Position numbers and translations under genes: made by a program
Part shown: piece by piece, positions 14,726-23,111 of the stretch
How positions within the stretch are numbered: position 1 is the stretch's first letter
How the letters are laid out: each line of letters starts with the position of its first letter
Origin: a virus
DNA: 24,327 nt
Strand: one strand, 5' to 3'
Virus record (IMG/VR): IMGVR_UViG_3300028581_000238
Span: 1 to 24,327 of that record
Notes under the pieces: model-generated
What the model was told of the DNA's origin: nothing
Seen by the model: the letters and a program-made list of their open reading frames with translations, nothing else
Database searches by the model: none

Positions 14726-15271
14726 ATGGGAAAGATAAAGATTCAATCAGCATTACCTTCTAATTTTGGACATGATGTTGATTTTGGTGGGTTAATCCTA
14801 CATTTTGATAGACTTGGTTTTACTGAAGTAGATTCCAAAGACATTGCTGAACATTTAGTTCAGAACTATAAGGGATGGTTGTTTATTGATGAGAAGCCAA
14901 AAGCTGAAGCAAAGACAAACACTTCTACCGGGGATATTACCGAGTTTCAGAAGGAGATAGAAAGACTCAAAGAAAAGATTAGAGATCGTGAAGCAACGAT
15001 TAAGGCTGTTGAAGCAGAATGTAAAGAGTGGAAAAGTCAGTTGGATAAACATATTCCTAAGTTTGAAAAAACGATTACCGATCTGAAAGGGATGTTAGTA
15101 CAGAAGGAAAAAGATGTTAAAGAACTTGAATTGAAAGTACAGTTGGCTAAGAAGTCAGTAAAAGAGTTGACAGAAATTTGCTTATCATTAGAAATACCTG
15201 AAGAACGTTACAAGGGTAAAACAAAAGATGATTTGATCATTATTATACTTGACGAGAGTCGGAATAAATAA
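14726..15271 (+). CDS. Coiled-coil head-region protein
   Basis: The 181-aa product has a small N-terminal globular part (1-55, with FGHDVDFGGLILHFDRLGF and NYKGWLFIDEKP), a long charged coiled coil (about 70-145), and a short helical C-terminus (ELTEICLSLEIPEERYKG then KDDLIIIILDE) resembling small helix-extended-helix or SAP-like folds in phage head proteins. Placed directly after the major capsid gene, it may be a head decoration, neck or connector component. No specific family is recognised. Confidence 0.6.
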   Translation: MGKIKIQSALPSNFGHDVDFGGLILHFDRLGFTEVDSKDIAEHLVQNYKGWLFIDEKPKAEAKTNTSTGDITEFQKEIERLKEKIRDREATIKAVEAECKEWKSQLDKHIPKFEKTITDLKGMLVQKEKDVKELELKVQLAKKSVKELTEICLSLEIPEERYKGKTKDDLIIIILDESRNK

Positions 15272-15278
15272 AAATGTC

Positions 15279-16079
15279 ATGCCTACTATAACATACGAAA
15301 CTAAGTACCGTAAGAATGATGGGCTGGTTATATCCCCTGAGGAACTGACCAGCCTTTATTTTTATGGCATAAGTACGAGGGCTAAGGATGGTTCAGAGAT
15401 ATCCAACGATACTCTTCGTATGTATATAATGGCAGCACAGCAAGAAATTGAAAAGTATCTTGAGATAAGGTTTAATAAACAATTTGTTGAACACACTCAG
15501 ACTTACTTTAAAGATGATTATTGGGGTGGTTTTCCCATATTACCCACTAAATTGCCAGTTACTAAAGCCTTATCTTTTATTGGATTTTTAAATGGTGTAG
15601 AACAGATTAAGTACCCTTTGGATTGGTTGAATATAAAGACTGATTCTGAAGGTCATTATTATAAGAAGATACACCTTATACCTACTGGTTCCACAACATC
15701 AAGAGCTAACGCTGATATTATTTTAACAGGTATTACGGCATACCTTGGGTTGACAAGTTATGGTCAGGTTCCTAATTATTTTCATATACAATACATAACA
15801 GGGTTTGATTATGATCAGGTACCTATGGATCTTATAAATGTAGTTGGTAAATTTGCCGCTATTGGCGTATTTGCAATACTAGGGGATATTATCTTGGGTG
15901 CACCTGGAATAACTGGTATGTCATTGGGTATGGATGGTTTATCTCAGTCTATTAATACTATGATGTCACCAAGTGGTGGTGGGTATGCATCTAGGTGCAA
16001 ACAGTATGCAGCAGAAATTGATGTTACTTTAAAGAGATTACGACTGTTCTACAAATCATTTAATATATCATCACTGTAA
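15279..16079 (+). CDS. Probable head-tail connector / adaptor protein
   Basis: The product has 266 aa with the ATG at 15279 (MPTITYETKY), 7 nt after the previous stop. An in-frame TTG 30 nt earlier would overlap that gene. It has an N-terminal helical part (SNDTLRMYIMAAQQEIEKYLEIRF), typical of gp6-like adaptors that number and bind the portal, then a beta-rich middle with YPLDWLNIKTDSEGHYYKKIHLIP, and a helical C-terminus with a Gly- and Met-rich loop (GAPGITGMSLGMDG). The position after capsid and before neck-type genes supports an adaptor role. The call rests on general form. Confidence 0.65.
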   Translation: MPTITYETKYRKNDGLVISPEELTSLYFYGISTRAKDGSEISNDTLRMYIMAAQQEIEKYLEIRFNKQFVEHTQTYFKDDYWGGFPILPTKLPVTKALSFIGFLNGVEQIKYPLDWLNIKTDSEGHYYKKIHLIPTGSTTSRANADIILTGITAYLGLTSYGQVPNYFHIQYITGFDYDQVPMDLINVVGKFAAIGVFAILGDIILGAPGITGMSLGMDGLSQSINTMMSPSGGGYASRCKQYAAEIDVTLKRLRLFYKSFNISSL

Positions 16080-16870
16080 TGTCTACAAGAACCCAGACTC
16101 CTCCAAGTGTTTTGAATTATCCTAAGGTGGATATATTCAACCGTGGGGACTTTGATGCTAGTTTATGGGAAAATGGGTATGATATTATTCTAGAAGAAGC
16201 TGTAGTATGCCCATGTAAAGGGTTGAGTTCAGATAGTAGATCAACATGTGAGAACTGTTTAGGTACTGGTTGGGTATTTATCAACCCTATTAAAACTCGT
16301 GCATTCATAACATCTATAAATCGTACAACAAAGTTTAAAGACTGGTCACCTGAATTTATTGGGACAATGGCTGTGACATTACTTAATGCAAATCGCATTG
16401 GGTTTATGGACAAGATTACTTTGGGTAAAAATTATGGGTTGATGAGTGAAGTGTTAACAGCAAGAACGAGTACTGTGACATCACCAACTTATGGTAAGTT
16501 TGTATTTGGTACCTACAGAATGACAGAGGTAAGAAGTGTGTTTGTGTTTAATGGTGATACGAATAGTTTGATTAAGTTGGCCGCAGCTGATTATCATATC
16601 AATGATGATAATAGTTATGTTTTAGATATTAAGACCACAAATTTACCTGTTGATTTTAATGGTAAGATAAGTGTGTCATATAGACATAATGTTACGTATA
16701 ATGTAATCGATTTACCACACGATTTTCGGCTGACTAAGGAATATTCAGTGAACGGAAAACGTAAAGACTATGAAATGCCAGTACAGGCCATAGCGAGAAA
16801 GAGTCAATATGAACTGGGAAAAGCCTCAAACTATGCAGGCAATAATATTTCGGATAATAGTTATCTCTAA
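16079..16870 (+). CDS. Neck/connector-region protein with Cys4 zinc motif
   Basis: The 263-aa product starts in a TAATG overlap with the previous gene. Near its N-terminus it carries C44-x-C46-x10-C57-x2-C60 followed by GTGW, a pattern like a zinc ribbon or the Cys repeat of DnaJ, in an otherwise beta-rich protein (SVFVFNGDTNSLIKL, KISVSYRHNVTYNVI). Basic residues are common at the C-terminus. It is probably a virion neck component in which the metal site stabilises a loop or aids assembly. The exact role is not recognised. Confidence 0.6.
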   Translation: MSTRTQTPPSVLNYPKVDIFNRGDFDASLWENGYDIILEEAVVCPCKGLSSDSRSTCENCLGTGWVFINPIKTRAFITSINRTTKFKDWSPEFIGTMAVTLLNANRIGFMDKITLGKNYGLMSEVLTARTSTVTSPTYGKFVFGTYRMTEVRSVFVFNGDTNSLIKLAAADYHINDDNSYVLDIKTTNLPVDFNGKISVSYRHNVTYNVIDLPHDFRLTKEYSVNGKRKDYEMPVQAIARKSQYELGKASNYAGNNISDNSYL

Positions 16871-16875
16871 TAGTT

Positions 16876-17147
16876 ATGAAAGATATAGATTTCAATCTAA
16901 AGACAAATGAATACCCTATTGGGATCAGGTTAATGAAGAGTTAAGATCAATTGATGAGAATTTTAAAGAGATTCTGAGTCTTGATGTCGTAAACCCTGTA
17001 TCCACTATTCTTATTAAGTCACCAGGTAATACAGCAGAAACGGCAGAAAATGGTGACTGGAAGTTCTATATTGACGATAATAGTAATTTGATTACTGCAA
17101 AGATGAAGGCAGGTGCTTGGGAAATTACGGATACAAACACATTTTAA
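16876..17147 (+). pseudogene. Frameshifted small structural gene (or -1 frameshift product)
   Basis: An ATG at 16876 opens MKDIDFNLKTNEYP and then meets an early TAA. The -1 frame entered at about 16917 reads YWDQVNEELRSIDENFKE and continues with clear coding character to DTNTF and TAA at 17145-17147. Joining the two gives a sensible protein of about 89 aa, with NEYP-YWDQVNEEL as the junction. One missing C in the run at 16914-16916 would explain the break. It could be a sequencing or assembly error, a real disabling mutation, or programmed -1 slippage on TAC-CCT. The product is unrecognised; its place between neck-type genes suggests a virion protein. Confidence 0.6.
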
Positions 17148-17158
17148 TTTTTATAACT

Positions 17159-17602
17159 ATGAAAAAGATATTTTTATTATCATTATTCAGCCTATTTTCT
17201 ATAGTAATTTTAGGCCAAAGGGTTATCCATGATGATTTACAAGTTACTGGTAGTGCAGTAGTATCTGGTACATTATCAACAACAACTATCACTTCTACTG
17301 GGATAACTGTAGAAGGTACAGCAACAGTAACCACAGTAAGTATTACAGGGGGAACGATAACAGGAACAGCTGCTATGCGTGGTAATGCATCATTTACTAC
17401 AAGTGCTACAAGGGTGGCTGTGTATATTCCAGGTACTACATCAAATGATTATTTTATGATACAGCCTGTTGCTGGAACAGCATCTACAAGACCTGTTGCT
17501 GATGATTTTTGTACATCATTCCCTAAGGCAGACTCATTAGTTGTGCAGAGGGCCGTCGGTACAACATCTGGGTTATCATTTGACTGGATACGTATAAAGT
17601 AG
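17159..17602 (+). CDS. Secreted or surface Thr/Gly-rich protein with Sec signal peptide
   Basis: The 147-aa product (start at MKKIFLL, 17159) begins with a textbook signal peptide: two Lys, a hydrophobic core to about residue 18, and a likely cut near ILGQ. The mature part is rich in Thr, Gly and Val in strand-like repeats (TITSTGITVEGTATVTTVSITGG), then a more varied C-terminus with FMIQPVAG and SFDWIRIK. The sequence resembles repeat-rich beta structures in phage fibre or surface proteins. It sits among neck and tail genes, where a signal peptide is unexpected because virions assemble in the cytoplasm. It may decorate the cell surface, or the leader may have another use. Confidence 0.65.
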   Translation: MKKIFLLSLFSLFSIVILGQRVIHDDLQVTGSAVVSGTLSTTTITSTGITVEGTATVTTVSITGGTITGTAAMRGNASFTTSATRVAVYIPGTTSNDYFMIQPVAGTASTRPVADDFCTSFPKADSLVVQRAVGTTSGLSFDWIRIK

Positions 17603-17630
17603 GGATAGTTAAATGTTATTTTGTATTATT

Positions 17631-17638
17631 ATTTTATA
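17631..17638 (+). promoter_or_regulatory. AT-rich leader motif upstream of the 331-aa gene
   Basis: The octamer ATTTTATA at 17631-17638 follows TTTTG (17619-17623) by 7 nt and ends 9 nt before the ATG at 17648. The same octamer, with the same 7-nt gap after TTTTG, occurs before the giant gene, and the octamer recurs before the scaffold and sheath genes. It may be a late promoter element, but A/T-rich DNA makes chance matches easy. Confidence 0.25.
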
Positions 17639-17647
17639 AAAACCACC

Positions 17648-18643
17648 ATGGACTTCAGAAATAAGATAAGAGAACAACAGTTACTTGATAAGTTGAATAT
17701 TGAAAGAAAATTCACCCCTGAACAGTTACCTTTTAAAGAAGAAGATAATGTCTTTAAAGCCTTTGAAACTATTGAAAAATCTGATATGAGTCCAACAGGT
17801 GCTGTAAGTGCAATGGCACCACCTAAGGGTAATATTGAAAAAGCACTGGATACTATTGATAGTTTGTTAGGTGAAGAGGTGACGAACGATATTATTGAAA
17901 AAGGTAAGAGGGCTACATTAGGTGAAACAAGAAAGTGGAGTGATGGTAATACATATCGTAGAACTAGTATGGGATGGGAGTTAGTAAAACACGGTGGGCC
18001 ATCATATGAGGAGTTAGATTCAGCACCAAGTGAAAGTGTAGCTGGTAAGAAGAAAGAAGACTTTGAAGTAGATCAAAAGATTTCTAAGTATGAAGAACAG
18101 TATAAGAGTCTTGAAAAAGAGATAGGTAATCTATACGACCAAAGAGACAGTGAAACTACTGAAGTATATTCAGAACTAAACTCTAAATTAAAAGAGAACA
18201 GTAAATTATACCCTAAGATCTCTGATTATATTACTACAGGTGACCAAGAAGGGTATAATAAAGCATATAAAGAATGGGAAGTCGATCAATCATCTATATA
18301 TAGTGAACATAATAAGAAGATAGCTGAGATACATTCTAAGTTTGATAGTAAGATTAAGGGACTGAATGAAAAGAAGTCAGATATATTTAAAGAAGCTTTT
18401 TCTAAGAAAGAGAGTAAAGTGGAGAATGATAAAAAAGAAGAGAAAGACTATATTCTTGCTCGAGATCTAAAGGTAGGACAAAAGTACACTTGGTTTATGG
18501 GTGCTGAACCTATTGAATGTACTTATGTTGGCCTAGGCAAAAAAGACTTCACATATGAATTTAATTTAGAGGGAAGTACTCATCAACTGTCTATGAAAGA
18601 CGTGAAAGACTATATTAAACCACTTAGTTATATGAACGACTAG
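17648..18643 (+). CDS. Head/neck-region coiled-coil protein with SH3-like C-terminus
   Basis: The product has 331 aa from the ATG at 17648; an upstream in-frame Met lies in the AT-rich leader and is unlikely. The N-terminal part has repeated IEKS, IEKA and IIEKG motifs (42-86), followed by GETRKWSDGNTYRRTSMGWELVK (92-114), a short beta module seen in assorted phage structural proteins. Residues about 140-260 are charged coiled coil. The C-terminal segment (about 265-331, DYILARDLKVGQKYTWFMG) resembles a small SH3-like barrel. The stop is directly abutted by the next gene. The function is unknown, perhaps a virion linker protein. Confidence 0.6.
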   Translation: MDFRNKIREQQLLDKLNIERKFTPEQLPFKEEDNVFKAFETIEKSDMSPTGAVSAMAPPKGNIEKALDTIDSLLGEEVTNDIIEKGKRATLGETRKWSDGNTYRRTSMGWELVKHGGPSYEELDSAPSESVAGKKKEDFEVDQKISKYEEQYKSLEKEIGNLYDQRDSETTEVYSELNSKLKENSKLYPKISDYITTGDQEGYNKAYKEWEVDQSSIYSEHNKKIAEIHSKFDSKIKGLNEKKSDIFKEAFSKKESKVENDKKEEKDYILARDLKVGQKYTWFMGAEPIECTYVGLGKKDFTYEFNLEGSTHQLSMKDVKDYIKPLSYMND

Positions 18644-19408
18644 ATGCTAGATCTAAAAATTGATTTATCGGACACAGTATCTGAATTTCATCTTGAAAAA
18701 CAAGAGGCTGATGGTTTGTCTGATTTCATTTTAGACAGGGTTGTGTATGAATATATGTCTAAGTGGGAGAATTTAATCAATGTTGGGTTACATGGCACAA
18801 GAGACGAGTACAAACGAGGAATGTACACTGAAAGACCAGATCAACATTCAGCAATAATTGGGTTGACATCAAGAGAGAGTAAGTTGGCTATGATGATTGA
18901 AGCTGGAGCCAATTCCTGGGATGAAAAGTTAGGATTCGAAGGCAGTGACAAGAAACACATTAAAGCTGATGGTGTTGGTTGGTACCTCACTATTCCCTTC
19001 AGGCACGGTACATCAGAGGCTATTATGGAGATGGAGTCACCTGGTTCAGGAGTATCAATAATTGATCTTATGAAGTCAGGACAGACTATAGGTGCAGGTC
19101 AGTTACCTGAACAGTTTGCAGAAATACAGACACACCAAATGACTATGAATACAGGGTCTGTCATCACCTACAAACATAAAGCACCTATTTATGAGGGAAT
19201 GCATCGTAGAGATATAAGTTCAACTATTAATGAAAAACGTGGTGGGTACTTTACATTCCGTAGAGTGTCAGATAAGTCAGATGAACAGTCATGGATTCAT
19301 CCAGGATTCGTTGCACATAATTTTATGGATAAGGCATTACAAGCCACTCAGATAGACAAGGTTGTTGATAGTGCAGTGCAGGATTGGTTAGATACAAAAT
19401 TCGGGTGA
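18644..19408 (+). CDS. Neck / tail-completion protein (gp10-like)
   Basis: The 254-aa product starts immediately after the previous stop and its own TGA shares its last base with the next ATG. It contains segments typical of phage neck proteins: KWENLINVGLHGTRDEYKRGMY, MIEAGANSWDEKLGF, WYLTIPFRHGT, and late YEGMHRRD. The conserved PFRHGT and MIE-x-GA motifs recur in a widespread but poorly characterised virion protein group near connector and tail-completion genes. It would help join the filled head to the contractile tail. The family name is uncertain; the structural role is well supported by position. Confidence 0.7.
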   Translation: MLDLKIDLSDTVSEFHLEKQEADGLSDFILDRVVYEYMSKWENLINVGLHGTRDEYKRGMYTERPDQHSAIIGLTSRESKLAMMIEAGANSWDEKLGFEGSDKKHIKADGVGWYLTIPFRHGTSEAIMEMESPGSGVSIIDLMKSGQTIGAGQLPEQFAEIQTHQMTMNTGSVITYKHKAPIYEGMHRRDISSTINEKRGGYFTFRRVSDKSDEQSWIHPGFVAHNFMDKALQATQIDKVVDSAVQDWLDTKFG

Positions 19409-20346
19409 TGGAAATAAGTATTGTTAAGATAAAGAATGTAGTAAGTGATTTGTTAGCTTGGGTTAGGGCTGATTTGGTTACTAATGTATCTACACCGACA
19501 TTAAGTTGGCTGTATCAAGAATTTAATGGTATTGTTCTAGATGATACTAATTTCTATACTCAGTTAAAACATCTAGTTGAACAAGGTGATACTGATCGTC
19601 GTAAGTTGGAAGTAAGGCTCATGTTTGACAAAGAAAGAGCTAATCTCCCTACTATACATATCCACTACCCAAATGAGGATGGGAGAACAGGGGATAATAC
19701 GGTTAACACAGGGTTTTTAGGGGTAGATATTATTAGTGATCGCAGTGTAAATAAATATTCGCGTTCTTTTATAGGGCAATATGAGTTAATCATTACTGGA
19801 GGTAATTCTTTGGAAGTGGTAATGTTGTATGAATTTATGGATGCATTGTTGATAGCTGGGGCTGACACGTTATCTTTCAATTTTGATAAATTTGAGTTCT
19901 CTGGTAAACAATTGATGGCAAATCAGGATATCATCCCCCATTTGACATTCTATAGGGCCATTGGGTTAAGTCTACAGAGTAAGAAGATTGTTAGTTCATT
20001 GATAAGTCGTAGTCGTCCAACAGATGTACAGTTCCATGATACACCTTATATTGATAATCAACAACCTATTGATCAGTTGGCTTCAGTCACTATTACTGTA
20101 TCTCCAACATCAAGAACACATGGTAGTACTTTGACTTTTACTCCTGTGGTTATTAATGGTGGCACAAACCCTATTTATGGATGGTACTTAAATGGGTCAG
20201 TTATAACAGGTGAGACAAGTAACACACTTTCTTTATTATTTAGTGCAGCCGGAACTTATACTGTTCAGTGTAAAGTTTATAGTGAATATCAGTATATGTT
20301 ACCACGTCCAGCAGAATCAAATATTTTAACTATAGTAATAACATAA
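19408..20346 (+). CDS. Tail-completion protein with C-terminal Ig/PKD-like domain
   Basis: The product has 312 aa from the ATG at 19408, which overlaps the upstream stop; an earlier in-frame start would overlap by 25 nt. The N-terminal part (1-215) is a mixed fold with WLYQEFNGIVLDD, LEVRLMFDKERANLP and a LIITGGNSLEV strand, like terminator/completion proteins between neck and sheath genes. The C-terminal 85 residues (VTITVSPTSRTHGSTLTFTP, then YGWYLNGSVITG and AAGTYTVQCKVYSE) are a clear Ig or PKD-like bead. Such domains on virions are thought to bind glycans or mucus, which is inference here. Confidence 0.7.
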   Translation: MEISIVKIKNVVSDLLAWVRADLVTNVSTPTLSWLYQEFNGIVLDDTNFYTQLKHLVEQGDTDRRKLEVRLMFDKERANLPTIHIHYPNEDGRTGDNTVNTGFLGVDIISDRSVNKYSRSFIGQYELIITGGNSLEVVMLYEFMDALLIAGADTLSFNFDKFEFSGKQLMANQDIIPHLTFYRAIGLSLQSKKIVSSLISRSRPTDVQFHDTPYIDNQQPIDQLASVTITVSPTSRTHGSTLTFTPVVINGGTNPIYGWYLNGSVITGETSNTLSLLFSAAGTYTVQCKVYSEYQYMLPRPAESNILTIVIT

Positions 20347-20350
20347 TGGT

Positions 20351-20533
20351 ATGAAAAAGATCGACAAGAATCCAGAACAGGCATCAGAGTTGATGTTAAA
20401 TTGTTTTCAGGCAATGAATCATTTCAAATTAATAGAGAGAAATCGTAGGGTAGCCACTAAGAAGTTCACAGGTGAAAGTCATACTGTATCAGAGTGGGAA
20501 GATTTATTAAAAATATCTGAATTCTTAAATTAG
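20351..20533 (+). CDS. Small 60-aa protein, unknown
   Basis: The 60-aa frame starts 5 nt after the previous stop and is helical and charged (ASELMLNCFQAMNHFKLIERNRRVATKKF). It has no membrane segment. The tight spacing and coding-type composition support a real gene. It precedes a 70-nt AT-rich leader for the sheath gene, so it may be the last gene of the neck unit. I do not recognise it. Confidence 0.55.
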   Translation: MKKIDKNPEQASELMLNCFQAMNHFKLIERNRRVATKKFTGESHTVSEWEDLLKISEFLN

Positions 20534-20559
20534 TTTTTTATTTTGTCTTTTTATATTTA

Positions 20560-20567
20560 ATTTTATA
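20560..20567 (+). promoter_or_regulatory. AT-rich leader motif upstream of the sheath gene
   Basis: The 70-nt gap before the sheath start contains TTTTG at 20541-20545 and ATTTTATA at 20560-20567. It is among the largest non-coding gaps in the right half, and sheath protein is needed in many copies, so a promoter is plausible. The element is not proven. Confidence 0.25.
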
Positions 20568-20603
20568 AAATTAATTTCGCTGAATTGAAATACAACTCAA
20601 TAT

Positions 20604-22532
20604 ATGGCAACAAAAGTCAGGTTTGGAAATAAAGTAATCCAGTTGCCTGGAACTTATTCAAGAATCATTTCTGGTCAAAACAATCCCCCACGAGACTTAG
20701 ATTACGGTAAACTTTTAATTATCGACAACCCTAATCTTAATTCAGTTGTTGCTGGAACAGGTATGTTGGGTGGTGCAGGTGTAGCAGGGACACTTACCTC
20801 AGGTAAGACTGCCATCTATTCATTGAAGGATATTCGTGAGTTTAGAGATTTTGTAGGTGGGAATTGGTGGTACAAAGCTGCTGAGGGACTTTTTAATCCT
20901 GATGGACGTGGTAATGGAGTAAGTGAAGTATTGATTATTAAGCCAGCCACAACAACACCTTCTATTTTAACTTTTCTTGCAACAGGTGGAGGTGCAGCAG
21001 GTGGTACTTTTAAAATAAAGACAAGGGATGAAAGTCCTGAAGCAAATGGCGTACCTGTTGAAACAAGAGCTCATTCTACTATTGAAGTAACTGCTGCTGG
21101 GTCAACAGGGAACACAATTACAGTGAAGGTTGCTGGTATTACTGTTGCTACTTATACTAACGCTTCAAGTGATAGTGTTGCAACGATGGTGGCAGGGTTA
21201 GCTGCAAGTGTAACATCTTTAGGTATTTGTGAAGTTGTTTCTAGCACATCACCTAATTTAGTTATTCATGCACCTAAGGGTTATGGATCATCTACATCGA
21301 CACCAGCCATTACAGTAACAGGTACAGCAACAGCTACATCAACTGCTTTTTCAGGTGGTGTGGATGCATCAAATCTTTTATCAGGATATGCTTACACGAT
21401 TGAGACAGGTGTTGTCAATACAAGTAAATGGATTTATAAACTTTGGAGAGGCACTTATAAGGGTCTGTATAGTGATAGTATTCCTTATGATGAAATTGCT
21501 TCAACATCGGCCTTCCCTGTACTAGTTAGTCAATCGCCAGAGTTTGATAATATTCAAACCCTAATTGACTGGGCAACAACAGATGGAGACTTTGGTAAGT
21601 ATTTTGTTATAGATGTTACATCAGCTAAGACGGGAGCTGGAACAGTAACATCGGCTGATATTCTCAATATTAAGAGTTATCAAGCAGGTACAGGTGGAAC
21701 AGCCACTTATGATAAGATTGATGAAGCACTGGAGGCAATTAAGGATCTTAATTACAACTATATCCTAACTACAAGTTCAACTGCCAACCCTTCTACCGAT
21801 ACAACAATTATGAAGATTGTTGATCATATCACGATTGATGCCAAGTATGACAAATATTTGATAGTGGCAGGTGATGACGATACGTTGGCAACAACTATAG
21901 GTTATGCTGAAGAGTTTAATACAGAAAAGGTAAACTTAGTTCATGGGGGTATTCATAAGAATAGTCGCTTGGCAGCAAGTGGTTATCGTGTTTGGGAAGC
22001 CTTTTTTCATGCTGCATATTATGCAGGACGTTTACTTGGCTTGGCCCCACAGGTCCCATTAACCTATAAGGCCATTAATGTTGATGGTTTGGTTGATGTT
22101 CTGAATGAGAGAGATCAATTAAAGGCCGATTCAGCAGGTGTACTTGCTACTGTTTGGGATGCTGATTTTGGAAAGTTTATCAATCTCCATGATGTCAATA
22201 CTTTACAGGAGAGTGACTTTGTGTTGAACAATGATGGTCTTTCACACCTTATACAGATTGAACGTATCAAGGCCCAATTGAACAAGGAACTTATTATCAA
22301 TTCCAAGTTAGATTTACTCTCAGACCCTGCCGGAGTTAATCGTGACTCATTATCAGCTGAGATCGCTGTTGAGTGGACTAAGACTTACTTACAACGTAAA
22401 CTCGGCACTTTATTGGTGGCTTACCGTAACGTAACAGCTGTGCAACAGGAGGACGTTATTTTTGTTGATTATGAAGCTTCACCAAATTCGGAGATCAAAA
22501 GTATCTTCTTCACTGGTAGGTTGTATTTATAA
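20604..22532 (+). CDS. Tail sheath protein
   Basis: The 642-aa product has the layout of contractile-tail sheath proteins. The N-terminal strand region includes QLPGTYSRII. A variable insertion of Ala/Gly/Thr-rich beta strands follows (about 125-250, with NTITVKVAGITVATYTN). The C-terminal half is the conserved core, with HAAYYAGRLLGLAPQVPLTYKAI, LNERDQLKADSAGVLATV, LSHLIQIERIKAQLNKELI and a final strand IKSIFFTGRLYL that would lock into neighbouring subunits. The length is typical for a sheath with an extra domain. It directly precedes the tube gene, as in myoviruses generally, and is the strongest evidence for a contractile tail. Confidence 0.9.
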   Translation: MATKVRFGNKVIQLPGTYSRIISGQNNPPRDLDYGKLLIIDNPNLNSVVAGTGMLGGAGVAGTLTSGKTAIYSLKDIREFRDFVGGNWWYKAAEGLFNPDGRGNGVSEVLIIKPATTTPSILTFLATGGGAAGGTFKIKTRDESPEANGVPVETRAHSTIEVTAAGSTGNTITVKVAGITVATYTNASSDSVATMVAGLAASVTSLGICEVVSSTSPNLVIHAPKGYGSSTSTPAITVTGTATATSTAFSGGVDASNLLSGYAYTIETGVVNTSKWIYKLWRGTYKGLYSDSIPYDEIASTSAFPVLVSQSPEFDNIQTLIDWATTDGDFGKYFVIDVTSAKTGAGTVTSADILNIKSYQAGTGGTATYDKIDEALEAIKDLNYNYILTTSSTANPSTDTTIMKIVDHITIDAKYDKYLIVAGDDDTLATTIGYAEEFNTEKVNLVHGGIHKNSRLAASGYRVWEAFFHAAYYAGRLLGLAPQVPLTYKAINVDGLVDVLNERDQLKADSAGVLATVWDADFGKFINLHDVNTLQESDFVLNNDGLSHLIQIERIKAQLNKELIINSKLDLLSDPAGVNRDSLSAEIAVEWTKTYLQRKLGTLLVAYRNVTAVQQEDVIFVDYEASPNSEIKSIFFTGRLYL

Positions 22533-22563
22533 TTTTGTTAAGAATATTTAATACATAAGAGAT

Positions 22564-23082
22564 ATGCCACTCGAAACGAATACAATGACAGCCGCAAGGG
22601 CAATTATCACATCAAATTCTATACCTATTGGTTACATGAAGAATCTTCGTGTTACTGAGAGTAAACAACGTGGTACTGTAATGGGTTTGGGAGAAGTCAC
22701 AAAACGTGAACGTCCTTTGTTATCAATAACCTGTACATGGCAGTGTGATTTTTATCTAATTGATCTTGTTAGGACAGGTATCCCTGGTTTAGATAATCGA
22801 TTGGTGATGTCACTACAACAGTATAAAGATACTCAGATATTACTCCCTATCCCTGTTGATATTACTATTTGGAAAAAGGATGCACTGGTTATTGTTGCTG
22901 GGGTGGTTGTTCAGACAGTAAATGAGGTACTGGCAACTATCAAAGACATATATCTCGATAATTGTTCGTTCGATGTCCAAGAGAATCAGATAAGTGGGTT
23001 TAATCAGTCAGGTGAGTATACTTCACCCATTATTATGGGATTCACAACTCTGCCTACTCCACCAATTCCTACAAGATCATAA
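22564..23082 (+). CDS. Tail tube protein
   Basis: The 172-aa product follows the sheath gene by 31 nt. It is beta-rich, with early MTAARAIITSNSIPIGYMKNLRV, central LLSITCTWQCDFYLIDLV, and late DIYLDNCSFDV strands. This fits the two-sheet fold of tail tube subunits that stack as hexameric rings inside the sheath. The length and the sheath-tube order match myovirus tail modules. The call rests on order and general fold rather than one diagnostic motif. Confidence 0.8.
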   Translation: MPLETNTMTAARAIITSNSIPIGYMKNLRVTESKQRGTVMGLGEVTKRERPLLSITCTWQCDFYLIDLVRTGIPGLDNRLVMSLQQYKDTQILLPIPVDITIWKKDALVIVAGVVVQTVNEVLATIKDIYLDNCSFDVQENQISGFNQSGEYTSPIIMGFTTLPTPPIPTRS

Positions 23083-23111
23083 GTTAAGTATAAATCGTAA
23101 AAATTACAATT

